From Actinomycetota bacterium (GTDB lineage: Bacteria > Actinomycetota > Actinomycetes > S36-B12): a stretch of DNA of 6,101 bases. A program made the translations under genes and the position numbers. The stretch lies in NCBI GenBank assembly GCA_947472655.1, contig CANJCG010000088.1, forward strand, positions 1 through 6,101, in the 5' to 3' direction. The first letter of the stretch is position 1. Each line of letters begins with the position of its first letter. The notes beneath the pieces are model-generated. The model worked only from the letters and a program-made list of their open reading frames with translations, was not told the origin of the DNA and did not search any database. Shown here piece by piece: positions 1 through 6,101 of the stretch.

Positions 1-1361
1 ACCCATTTTTGGCCTTCAGGAATGAATTCCTTGAGAAAAATGCCAGCAGAAAGCATGCCTCCGAAGCGATCACCAATATTGGCCAGATCCGCCGTCGCTG
101 AATCAATTGATGGCCGCAAATCTTCTGGAAGCGGCATTGGCCACATGGATTCACCAGCGAGTTCTGCAGCTTCACAGACCAAGGCTCGTGACGCGTCATC
201 GTTGGCCATAACTCCAGCTAAGCGTGAACCCAGAGCCACGCGCTGGGCGCCGGTGAGGGTTGCGGCGTCAATGATGAGGTCAGGCTTTTCCAGCGCTGCC
301 AGTCCGAGTGCATCAGCAAGTACGAGCCTTCCTTCAGCATCAGTATTGAGCACTTCAACAGTTTTGCCACCAAACATTGTTATGACGTCACCTGGTCGCT
401 GCGCTGTACCACTTGGCATGTTCTCGGCCGATGGAATCCAGCCGGTTACCTTGATGTTCAAACCAAGCGCGGCAATTGCCTGCATGGCGCCAACGACGGC
501 AGCTGCACCACCCATGTCGCCTTTCATTTCATCCATACCGGCAGCTGGTTTGATGGAAATGCCGCCAGTGTCAAAGGTGATGCCTTTACCGACGATGTGC
601 AGTTTGGCGGTGGCGCCACGGGGGGAGTACTCCATTTTCACGAGGCGCGGTGGCTTCGCTGACCCCTGGCCAACGGCCAAGATGCCGCCGCAACCTTCAC
701 GCTTTAAGGCTTTCTCATCCCAGATGGTGACTTTCACAGGTAATGCCGCCACAGCATTCTTAGCCGCATCTGCAAGATCAGCGGGAGCAAGTGCATTAGG
801 GGGAGTGTTCACGAGATCTCTGCTGAGTTTCACGGCATCCGCAATGACGTTGATTTCGGCAACGATTGCTTTCTGCTCAGCGGTGGCCGGCGAGGGAACA
901 AGCAGCACGATGGACGCGACTGGAGCTGGCGCCTTGGCTGGGTCCGATTTGAAAGCAGTAAATGAATAGGAACCAAGGGCGGCGCCCAGCGAAGTCGCAC
1001 GAAGCAGGTCGGCTTCTGGAGGGGAAGCGATCGCAACTTTCTTGGTGCCAGCAAGTGCGCGGATGGCGTTTCCTAGCCCGGCGCTGATCTGATCAAGGTC
1101 GGCCTTCTTTCGAAGATCGCCAACACCGACCGCAACGACAACCTCAGCCTTGATCCCGGCGATACCAGTGACCTTGGTGACCTCACCTGATCGTCCGGTA
1201 GCACCAAGTGCCTTGAGTGCGGTTAATAACTTGGCAGTTTGTGCTGCGGTGATGCCATGCGTGGCAAGTTCTAGACCGGCTTTTCCCTTGGGCATTAAAG
1301 CCACGATTAAGGCATCGCAGGTTGTGGTTGAGGACTGGGTAATTGCCAAAGTCAACGTCAT
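1..1361 (-). CDS. pepA: Leucyl aminopeptidase (M17 family), C-terminus cut by window edge
   Basis: Cytosolic dinuclear-metal aminopeptidase that removes N-terminal residues from peptides, serving peptide turnover. The reading frame is open from the ATG at 1361 to the left edge (453 complete codons). M17 enzymes are usually near 490-500 residues, so only about 40-50 C-terminal residues are missing. Residues 1-170 form the variable N-terminal domain; the catalytic domain follows from about 180 (RDLVNTPPN). Metal and active-site residues are visible by comparison with E. coli PepA: K259 and D264 in VGKGITFDTGG, K271, D282 in KGDMGG, and D341, E343 and R345 in the family signature NTDAEGRL (339-346). 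The start is supported by a -10-like TAGGCT six bases upstream, suggesting leaderless expression. No Shine-Dalgarno sequence is seen. It is divergent from gcvT. Some PepA proteins also bind DNA; nothing here tests that. Confidence 0.96.
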   Translation of the reverse strand, partial: MTLTLAITQSSTTTCDALIVALMPKGKAGLELATHGITAAQTAKLLTALKALGATGRSGEVTKVTGIAGIKAEVVVAVGVGDLRKKADLDQISAGLGNAIRALAGTKKVAIASPPEADLLRATSLGAALGSYSFTAFKSDPAKAPAPVASIVLLVPSPATAEQKAIVAEINVIADAVKLSRDLVNTPPNALAPADLADAAKNAVAALPVKVTIWDEKALKREGCGGILAVGQGSAKPPRLVKMEYSPRGATAKLHIVGKGITFDTGGISIKPAAGMDEMKGDMGGAAAVVGAMQAIAALGLNIKVTGWIPSAENMPSGTAQRPGDVITMFGGKTVEVLNTDAEGRLVLADALGLAALEKPDLIIDAATLTGAQRVALGSRLAGVMANDDASRALVCEAAELAGESMWPMPLPEDLRPSIDSATADLANIGDRFGGMLSAGIFLKEFIPEGQKW

Positions 1362-1367
1362 GTATCA

Positions 1368-1373
1368 AGCCTA
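1368..1373 (-). promoter_or_regulatory. Putative -10 hexamer of a leaderless pepA promoter
   Basis: On the minus strand TAGGCT matches the actinobacterial TANNNT -10 pattern. It is separated from the pepA ATG by exactly six bases (TGATAC), so transcription would start at or next to the A of the start codon. No convincing -35 element or ribosome binding site is present. This is a pattern match only, strengthened by the identical geometry in front of gcvT. Confidence 0.45.
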
Positions 1374-1422
1374 GCCTCGTCTGCGGGTGGGCGGTACCTG
1401 TATCTCTCGATCAACAAACCGG

Positions 1423-1428
1423 TACGGT
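1423..1428 (+). promoter_or_regulatory. Putative -10 hexamer of a leaderless gcvT promoter
   Basis: TACGGT fits TANNNT and lies exactly six bases (CATGCA) before the GTG at 1435, which is the start preferred for gcvT from protein alignment. There is no Shine-Dalgarno-like sequence before this GTG, consistent with a leaderless message. No clear -35 box is visible 16-18 bases upstream. The hexamer overlaps the second copy of a CGGTAC direct repeat (1392-1397 and 1420-1425). Confidence 0.42.
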
Positions 1429-1434
1429 CATGCA

Positions 1435-2544
1435 GTGAATTCATCACTGCGCCAAACCCCGCTCCATAGCCGCCATGTCGCCCTTGGTGCCAAGACCGCC
1501 GACTTCGGTGGCTGGGATATGCCGATTGAATACACAGGAGTCCTTGTTGAGCATCAGGCTGTTCGTAGCGCCGTGGGAATCTTCGACGTTTCTCATATGG
1601 GCAAGGTGCGCATTCATGGTGCCGGAGCCGCAGATTTCCTGAATTCAGTACTCACCAATGACCTTGATCGAATCAGTGATGGGCAAGCTCAATACACGAT
1701 GCTGTGTAATGAATTTGGTGGAGTCATTGATGACCTCATCGTCTATAAGTGGTCTGCGGACGAAATCTTCATGGTGCCGAATGCGTCCAATGCAGCAACC
1801 GTCGTTGCGGCACTTCGTGCAGTAGCGCCAACTGGAATCGCCATTGATGATCATCACGACGATCATGGAATCATTGCCGTGCAAGGCCCAAATAGTCGCA
1901 AGGTCATTGAAGCACTTGGATTGCCAGCAGATCACGATTACATGTCGATGGTGCGAGCAAGCCACCGTGGTGAACCCGTGATCGTGTGTCGCAGTGGCTA
2001 CACAGGCGAACTTGGATTTGAGCTCGTCGTTCCCAATGTCATTCTTGGATCAGTCTGGGATGCCTTGCTTGAAAAGGGTGAGACGCTGGACATCACCGCG
2101 GCAGGTCTTGGCGCTCGAGACACGCTTCGCCTTGAAATGGGATACCCATTACACGGACAAGACATTGCCCAAGACATTTCGCCTGTTGAAGCTGGGCTGG
2201 CATGGGCTGTGGGCTGGGACAAACCCCAATTCCACGGGCGTGAAGTGCTTGTCAAGCAACGCGAGGCCGGACCGCGCCGAAAGCTTCGTGGCCTGCTCGC
2301 CATTGAACGCGGTATCCCTCGTGCGCATATGCATGTGTTTGCGGTCGATGATCCTGAGCTCGCTGGCGATGCAGTAGGTGACATTACAAGCGGAACGTTC
2401 TCGCCATCATTGAAGCAGGGCACCGCGTTAGCGTTGCTGAATGCTGACATTGAAGTGGGAAGCGAAGTGCTTGTTGATGTGCGCGGGAAAGCAATTCGTT
2501 TTGGGGTAGTCAAACTGCCATTCGTAAACTCGTCAGTTCGCTAG
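1435..2544 (+). CDS. gcvT: Glycine cleavage system T protein (aminomethyltransferase)
   Basis: Cytosolic, tetrahydrofolate-dependent aminomethyltransferase. It takes the aminomethyl group from lipoylated H protein, releases ammonia and forms 5,10-methylene-THF. The 369-residue product has the usual family length (about 365-375). Landmarks in order: TPLHSRHVALGAK near the N-terminus, FGGWDMP (24-30), DVSHMGK (51-57), NEFGGVIDDLIVY (92-104) with the conserved Asp pair 99-100 that includes the catalytic Asp, SGYTGELGFE (187-196), GLGARDTLRLE (224-234) with R228, and the C-terminal barrel with SGTFSPSL (319-326). I chose GTG 1435 because family alignment begins there. An in-frame GTG at 1387 would add 16 unrelated residues. 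The other glycine cleavage genes (gcvH, gcvP) are not in the window. The 3' end overlaps convergent cobS by 12 bases. The protein does not itself use cobalamin, so its position beside the cob genes is not functional evidence. Confidence 0.95.
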   Translation: MNSSLRQTPLHSRHVALGAKTADFGGWDMPIEYTGVLVEHQAVRSAVGIFDVSHMGKVRIHGAGAADFLNSVLTNDLDRISDGQAQYTMLCNEFGGVIDDLIVYKWSADEIFMVPNASNAATVVAALRAVAPTGIAIDDHHDDHGIIAVQGPNSRKVIEALGLPADHDYMSMVRASHRGEPVIVCRSGYTGELGFELVVPNVILGSVWDALLEKGETLDITAAGLGARDTLRLEMGYPLHGQDIAQDISPVEAGLAWAVGWDKPQFHGREVLVKQREAGPRRKLRGLLAIERGIPRAHMHVFAVDDPELAGDAVGDITSGTFSPSLKQGTALALLNADIEVGSEVLVDVRGKAIRFGVVKLPFVNSSVR

Positions 2545-3276
2545 TACTAACACCAGCAAGGTCGCCGTCATGGCTGTTTCGATTGCAGCACCGAAGACAT
2601 CACCCGTGACACCGCCAAATCGTTTCTTGCAAATCGAGAAAAGAATCAGCGCAGAGATGATCCCAGCCGTGACCGACGCCATGCCAAGAACGCCGAAGAT
2701 GAAATAACTACCGATCAGTGCAGGTGCAGTCCAAATAATTGGCACAAGAATCGGGAGGGTTTGAGCAACAACCGAACCAAGCCCATCTGTTCGTGCTGCA
2801 GGCCACCCTTGAATGCACCCCCACGTGAGAGCGATTCGGCTGACAAAAACAGCAGCAATAAATGCGAGGTAGCCGTTGCCGCGATCAAGGCTGGCAGTGA
2901 GCGCGAAAATTTGAATCAAAAGACCAAAGACGAGAGCGAGTACGCCAAAGGGACCGATGTCGGACTTTTTGGCGATTTCCAAAGCTTGCGCCGGGGGCTT
3001 GTTGCTGCCAAGTCCATCTGCAACATCAGCAAGACCATCGAGATGTAACCCACGGGTTATCCACGCCAGTATCCCAATACACAAGGTCGCAACTAGGGCA
3101 TGTGGAATCTGGGTCTGCCATGCAAGGAGCGGTACACCGCAAACCATTGCGAGAACAACAGCAATAAACGGCGCGAGGGCCATTGCCTGACCACCGATGA
3201 CTCGGTTGATCGTTGTGGGCGCTGGCACAGGTACTCGCGTAAATGTTCCGAGGGCGAGGCGTAGTGCATTAGGCAT
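2533..3276 (-). CDS. cobS: Adenosylcobinamide-GDP ribazoletransferase (cobalamin synthase)
   Basis: Integral membrane enzyme that joins adenosylcobinamide-GDP with alpha-ribazole (or its 5'-phosphate) to give adenosylcobalamin (phosphate), the last condensation of nucleotide-loop assembly. From ATG 3276 the product has 247 residues, typical for CobS. Family marks: LALGTFTRVPVP at 7-18, the Asp-rich RGLHLDGLADVADGLG (75-90; D80, D84, D87), KKSDIGPFG (103-111) and FGGVTGDVFGAAIE (220-233). Hydrophobic segments lie at about 32-52, 58-74, 109-128, 136-152, 171-214 (probably two passes) and 234-246. The start at 3276 fits the usual CobS N-terminus and overlaps the cobT stop by 8 bases. Its upstream GGGG is rather far (12 bases), so in-frame ATGs at 3300 and 3321 remain possible. 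Last visible gene of the cob operon. Confidence 0.94.
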   Translation of the reverse strand: MPNALRLALGTFTRVPVPAPTTINRVIGGQAMALAPFIAVVLAMVCGVPLLAWQTQIPHALVATLCIGILAWITRGLHLDGLADVADGLGSNKPPAQALEIAKKSDIGPFGVLALVFGLLIQIFALTASLDRGNGYLAFIAAVFVSRIALTWGCIQGWPAARTDGLGSVVAQTLPILVPIIWTAPALIGSYFIFGVLGMASVTAGIISALILFSICKKRFGGVTGDVFGAAIETAMTATLLVLVLAN

Positions 3277-4333
3277 CGCGATCGCTGACCCCAGCTTCAT
3301 CAAAGGTTGCCATCTCACCAAGTATTGCGATAGCGGCTTGAATGATTGGCAAAGCTAGAACGGCACCGGTACCTTCACCTAGGCGAAGTTCGTAATCCAA
3401 GATTGGTTCTAAATCCAGATGATGTAGCGCCGCCCGATGAGCTGGTTCGGTTGATTGATGACCTGCAACCCACCAATGCTTAGCTCGATAATCCAAACGA
3501 TCAGCGACCATCGCACAGGCCCCGGAGATGGTTCCGTCAAGGATGACAGGAGTTCTACGAACAGCAGCCTGCAAAATAAAACCCGTCATGGCTGCAAAAT
3601 CGGCACCGCCAACGGTTGCCAACAATGTCAAAGGCTCAGCTATATGTGGTCGTCCGCGGCGCATTGCATCGCGAACAGCAGCACACTTGCGCATCCAAGT
3701 GGCATCGTCGATTCCTGTCCCAAGTCCGGTGACTTTGGCTGCATCAAGATTGGCAAGTAACCCAATCAACGTTGCAGCGGGCGTAGTGTTGCCAATGCCC
3801 ATGTCGCCAGGAATCAGAATGTCAGCACCGCCGTCGATTTCTTCGTCAGCAATTCTGCGGCCTAGATCGAATGCCTGTTGGGCCTCGCTGAGTGACAGCG
3901 CGTCTTCACGATCTATGGACCCGCTACCTCTGCGAATTCGGTGTTCAATCACTGAGGGCGCGATTTCGCGGACATAGTTGGCATCAAAGTCAACGCTGAC
4001 ATCCACCACTCGCACAGTCGCATTTGCTTGCCGCGCAAAGACATTGACGGCAGCGCCACCGCTGACGAAGTTCAACACCATCTGGGCTGTTACTTCAGGC
4101 GGGTATGCCGAGGTCCGTGCGGTTCTGGCAACACCGTGATCGCCAGCGAAGACGACAACTGTTGGCTGAGAAAATTGCTGCGGTGGGCAGGCGCCCTGCA
4201 CCGCAGCCACCCAAGCGCTCAATGGTTCGAGTCGGCCAAGCGCGCCTGTCGGCTTGGTGAGGCGAAGGTGTCGAGCCAAAGCAGAATTACGCATCTCTTC
4301 GTTTGGAAGTTCAACGGCTGGGATACCAGTCAT
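3269..4333 (-). CDS. cobT: Nicotinate-nucleotide--dimethylbenzimidazole phosphoribosyltransferase
   Basis: Cytosolic enzyme that transfers phosphoribose from nicotinate mononucleotide to a lower-ligand base (classically 5,6-dimethylbenzimidazole), giving the alpha-ribazole 5'-phosphate used by CobS. The 354-residue length is standard. Visible marks: LTKPTGALGRLE (25-36), FAGDHGVA (62-69), NFVSGGAAVNVFARQ (88-102), GDMGIGNTTPAA (176-187), GTGIDD (205-210) and, near the end, LRLGEGTGAVLAL (317-329). E320 in the last motif corresponds to the catalytic Glu317 of Salmonella CobT. The start is secured by AAGGA six bases upstream and by the ATGA overlap with the preceding fusion gene, implying translational coupling. 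No bluB (DMB synthesis) gene is visible, so the base used cannot be read from this window. Confidence 0.96.
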   Translation of the reverse strand: MTGIPAVELPNEEMRNSALARHLRLTKPTGALGRLEPLSAWVAAVQGACPPQQFSQPTVVVFAGDHGVARTARTSAYPPEVTAQMVLNFVSGGAAVNVFARQANATVRVVDVSVDFDANYVREIAPSVIEHRIRRGSGSIDREDALSLSEAQQAFDLGRRIADEEIDGGADILIPGDMGIGNTTPAATLIGLLANLDAAKVTGLGTGIDDATWMRKCAAVRDAMRRGRPHIAEPLTLLATVGGADFAAMTGFILQAAVRRTPVILDGTISGACAMVADRLDYRAKHWWVAGHQSTEPAHRAALHHLDLEPILDYELRLGEGTGAVLALPIIQAAIAILGEMATFDEAGVSDRDA

Positions 4334-5736
4334 GACATTTCCTTACCTAGTAGGGGGTTCACGACAGAAAGTTCTAGTGCCTGGCCCGCGACCATAAATA
4401 TGGATTGGGTGCAGACCTGCGCGAGTCTTGCATTCGTGATGCCAAGCAGGTCTCGGTACAAGCGTCCTGAAGGTGTTGCTGGCACGACTCCTTGACCAAC
4501 CTCGTTGCTCACCAAAATCAGATCAGCAGGGGAGTGGCGAACCGCCGAAACTAATTCATCAATCCTAATTTCAACATTCGCAACTGCAGTTGCGGCAATA
4601 TCTGGGTCTTGATTCCAAGCATCTGCTTCATCTAGAGCGTAGGTCAGCCACATACTGATGCAATCAATAAGAAGTAGGTGTGAACCCTGGCTGATGACAG
4701 AAATGAGATCGGTCGTTTCGATCGTGTTCCAGTTGTTCGGGCGACGCGATCGGTGCAAGGCAACTCTGGATTGCCACTCCTCATCACCTTCTCTGAAGCC
4801 CCCTGTAGCCACGTAAGTAACTTCGGTAAAGCCGGCTGCGAGCTGTTCTGCATAGGTTGACTTACCTGATCGGGCACCACCGATAACGAGCGTGCGCTGA
4901 GTCTTTGACGAACGAGTGTCAATAACAGCGCCGTCATCAACGATACGCACACCGTGCAAAGAAAGCTCTTGTGCCAATTGCTGTTCTGGTGGATTGTGGT
5001 GACTGAGATGAAACGCGATCACATCTGTGTCGTCCGTGATCGCCCGCACCTCGCGTAGTGCGTCCAAGGTTTTTGGAAGGCTGGCAAGATCGAGATGGCC
5101 CGTGCCGTGATCAGTTCTAGTCCCAAATGTTTCTTCAATAAGCACCACATTGAAATTGCGATCTGCGAGATCGTTGACTGTGTAATTTTTCAGTGGACCG
5201 GTATCGCTGGCATAGAGCAAGCGATCTCCGTCGACACTCGTAATGTCAAAGAGAACAGCTTCGTCAGCAAATACATCACCGTTTCCGTGTCCGTGCGCAG
5301 CTTCTAGTACCTGCACGATGACGTTACCTGCCGTAGTGCGGGCAATGCATTCATCACCAGGAGCGATGACATGAAATACAACCGGAGCGTCGTCGATGAC
5401 CCAGTGCTCAAATCGGGCAATAGCCATAGGTGGTCCCCAAATATGCAACGTTTTTAAGTCTCGAATCCACGAACGCCAAAGCAGAAAATCTGGAGCTAGG
5501 TGATCTGGATGACCATGGGTGAAGAACACATGCTGAATATTTTTCAACGAAATACGATTTCGGCTAGCTGCGTGACCAAGGTTTGGCCCCCAGTCAATAA
5601 GCACGCAGTCATCGATCAAAGCAGCACTAGATGCGCGCGCCTTCCCGGATTTCCTTTGGAGTGAGCAACTTTCACATTCACAAAATGGATTCGGCCAGCC
5701 ATCTGCAGAGCCAGTTCCGAGGAGTTGGACTTTCAT
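4330..5736 (-). CDS. cobU: PhnP-like metallo-hydrolase fused to CobU (cobinamide kinase/guanylyltransferase)
   Basis: Two-domain, 468-residue protein. Residues 1 to about 277 are a metallo-beta-lactamase fold of the PhnP type: a CECESC cluster (C19, C21, C24), THGHPDH (73-79; H74, H76, D78, H79), H148, D178 in ASDTG, H214 and FHLSH (H243, H246). These match the two-metal site, catalytic His and structural-zinc site of E. coli PhnP as I recall them. Residues 280 to about 466 are CobU: P-loop GGARSGKS (286-293), H328 in ALHRSRRP (probable guanylylated His), LLLIDCISMWLT (354-365) and VSNEVGQGVVP (409-419). CobU phosphorylates adenosylcobinamide and converts it to adenosylcobinamide-GDP, the CobS substrate. 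I chose ATG 5736: the beta-strand MKVQLLGTGS is the expected start of the MBL fold, and it overlaps the upstream stop by ATGA. The open frame extends to 5901, but those codons lie in the upstream gene. Similar fusions occur in actinobacteria; the role of the N-terminal domain is unproven. Confidence 0.94.
   Translation of the reverse strand: MKVQLLGTGSADGWPNPFCECESCSLQRKSGKARASSAALIDDCVLIDWGPNLGHAASRNRISLKNIQHVFFTHGHPDHLAPDFLLWRSWIRDLKTLHIWGPPMAIARFEHWVIDDAPVVFHVIAPGDECIARTTAGNVIVQVLEAAHGHGNGDVFADEAVLFDITSVDGDRLLYASDTGPLKNYTVNDLADRNFNVVLIEETFGTRTDHGTGHLDLASLPKTLDALREVRAITDDTDVIAFHLSHHNPPEQQLAQELSLHGVRIVDDGAVIDTRSSKTQRTLVIGGARSGKSTYAEQLAAGFTEVTYVATGGFREGDEEWQSRVALHRSRRPNNWNTIETTDLISVISQGSHLLLIDCISMWLTYALDEADAWNQDPDIAATAVANVEIRIDELVSAVRHSPADLILVSNEVGQGVVPATPSGRLYRDLLGITNARLAQVCTQSIFMVAGQALELSVVNPLLGKEMS
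4340..4344 (-). promoter_or_regulatory. Ribosome binding site of cobT
   Basis: On the minus strand AAGGA stands six bases before the cobT ATG at 4333, inside the last codons of the upstream fusion gene. It is the clearest Shine-Dalgarno sequence in the window and decides the cobT start. With the ATGA overlap it supports coupled translation. Confidence 0.65.
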
Positions 5737-6101
5737 CGCGTCACCGTTTCGAAGATGGGAACGGCGCCAAAATTTGCTTTTCGGGAAACCCGACGCAGGG
5801 CAGTCAAAATGGTAGGTCCAGCGAGAACAATTAACACGACGGTGAGTATTGCCCGTGGAATGTCGTAACCCAGGCTGGTGAGCAGGGTGAAGTGGAGCCA
5901 AGCAACAAGATTTTCAGACAGCGGTGCACCCGCGTGGAAAGAGATGGCACTGGGAAGGCCAGCGGTGAAGGGCCAAAGCCAAAGGTTGAGAAGTAGCCCG
6001 TAAGCAAATGCAGCGAAGGCGCCGTAAGTGGCCAGGAGAAAGATTTCACTTCGCCCCTTTGCTTGAGGTAGTAAACCGGCGCCCAGCCCAACCCAGGCAG
6101 C
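5733..6101 (-). CDS. ECF-type transporter substrate-binding (S) component, N-terminus outside window
   Basis: The frame enters from the right edge and stops at TGA 5733-5735, giving the C-terminal 122 residues; no start lies inside. The fragment is strongly hydrophobic, with likely membrane segments at fragment residues 1-12, 20-45, 66-79 and 84-102, a pattern rich in small residues and Trp (AAWVGLGAGLLP, GLLLNLWLWPF), and a basic tail (ALRRVSRK). This resembles actinobacterial proteins annotated as energy-coupling-factor S components, which bind a vitamin and work with an EcfT/EcfA energising module. The stop overlaps the start of the CobU fusion (ATGA), so it is the upstream visible member of the cob operon. 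That points to a corrinoid (CbrT-like) substrate, but this is inferred from context and not from binding residues. Another integral membrane protein family cannot be excluded from a fragment. An ATG at 6091 opens a different frame and is not this gene. Confidence 0.72.
   Translation of the reverse strand, partial: AAWVGLGAGLLPQAKGRSEIFLLATYGAFAAFAYGLLLNLWLWPFTAGLPSAISFHAGAPLSENLVAWLHFTLLTSLGYDIPRAILTVVLIVLAGPTILTALRRVSRKANFGAVPIFETVTR

Noticed and set aside
22..969. 315-codon plus-strand open frame opposite pepA
   Set aside because: It lies entirely antisense to a well-conserved PepA with the NTDAEGRL signature. Its translation is low-complexity Ala/Ser/Pro with no recognisable domain: a frame shadow.
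1387..1434. Upstream GTG at 1387 as the gcvT start
   Set aside because: It would add 16 residues unlike GcvT N-termini. GTG 1435 fits the family start and the -10 geometry.
1362..1434. Possible glycine riboswitch upstream of gcvT
   Set aside because: The 73-base gap is too short for a glycine aptamer plus expression platform, no suitable stems are visible, and the promoter geometry leaves no leader RNA.
1998..2513. 171-codon minus-strand open frame opposite gcvT
   Set aside because: It is antisense to the conserved gcvT body and its composition (Ser/Pro/Thr/Arg rich) is typical of a shadow frame.
5737..5901. N-terminal extension of the CobU fusion to an ATG at 5901
   Set aside because: The extra 55 residues match no domain and are the out-of-frame reading of the upstream membrane protein gene. 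The MBL fold starts naturally at ATG 5736, which has the ATGA overlap.
5831..6091. 86-codon minus-strand open frame near the right edge
   Set aside because: It is a shadow of the S-component-like gene: the neighbouring frame reads through 6101-5733 as a continuous hydrophobic protein with a coupled stop.

Overview
The window is compact, almost fully coding bacterial DNA of intermediate base composition (roughly half G+C). All recognisable proteins look actinobacterial: the gcvT/pepA/cobalamin gene neighbourhood, a CobU with a metallo-beta-lactamase domain fused in front, and two apparently leaderless promoters fit an actinobacterium of moderate G+C, such as the small-genome aquatic lineages. 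No marker gene fixes the taxon, so that is an inference.

Left part (1-1434): the first ~453 residues of a leucyl aminopeptidase (PepA) on the minus strand, cut by the left edge. It is followed by a 73-base divergent intergenic region. Right of it, gcvT (glycine cleavage T protein) runs on the plus strand (1435-2544). Both genes have a TANNNT -10-like hexamer exactly six bases before the start codon, the geometry of leaderless transcripts.

Right part (2533-6101): four minus-strand genes, transcribed right to left with overlapping ends: (i) the C-terminal 122 residues of a membrane protein resembling an ECF-transporter substrate-binding (S) component; (ii) a 468-residue fusion of a PhnP-like metallo-hydrolase domain with CobU (adenosylcobinamide kinase / adenosylcobinamide-phosphate guanylyltransferase); (iii) CobT; (iv) CobS. 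The first two junctions are 4-base ATGA overlaps and the third is about 8 bases. Together the enzymes perform nucleotide-loop assembly: CobU activates cobinamide to GDP-cobinamide, CobT makes alpha-ribazole phosphate from a lower-ligand base and nicotinate mononucleotide, and CobS joins the two in the membrane. The S component suggests that a corrinoid is imported and then completed, i.e. salvage. Corrin-ring genes are not visible and could lie beyond 6101, as would the operon promoter and any cobalamin riboswitch.

The most interesting point is the CobU fusion. Its N-terminal domain keeps every catalytic and structural-zinc residue I can align from memory to E. coli PhnP, so it should be an active phosphoesterase. 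It is a candidate for the dephosphorylation step (alpha-ribazole-5'-phosphate or adenosylcobalamin-5'-phosphate), for which no CobC is seen here. gcvT and cobS converge and overlap by 12 bases at their 3' ends with no visible terminator. No mobile elements, CRISPR arrays, rRNA or tRNA genes were seen.
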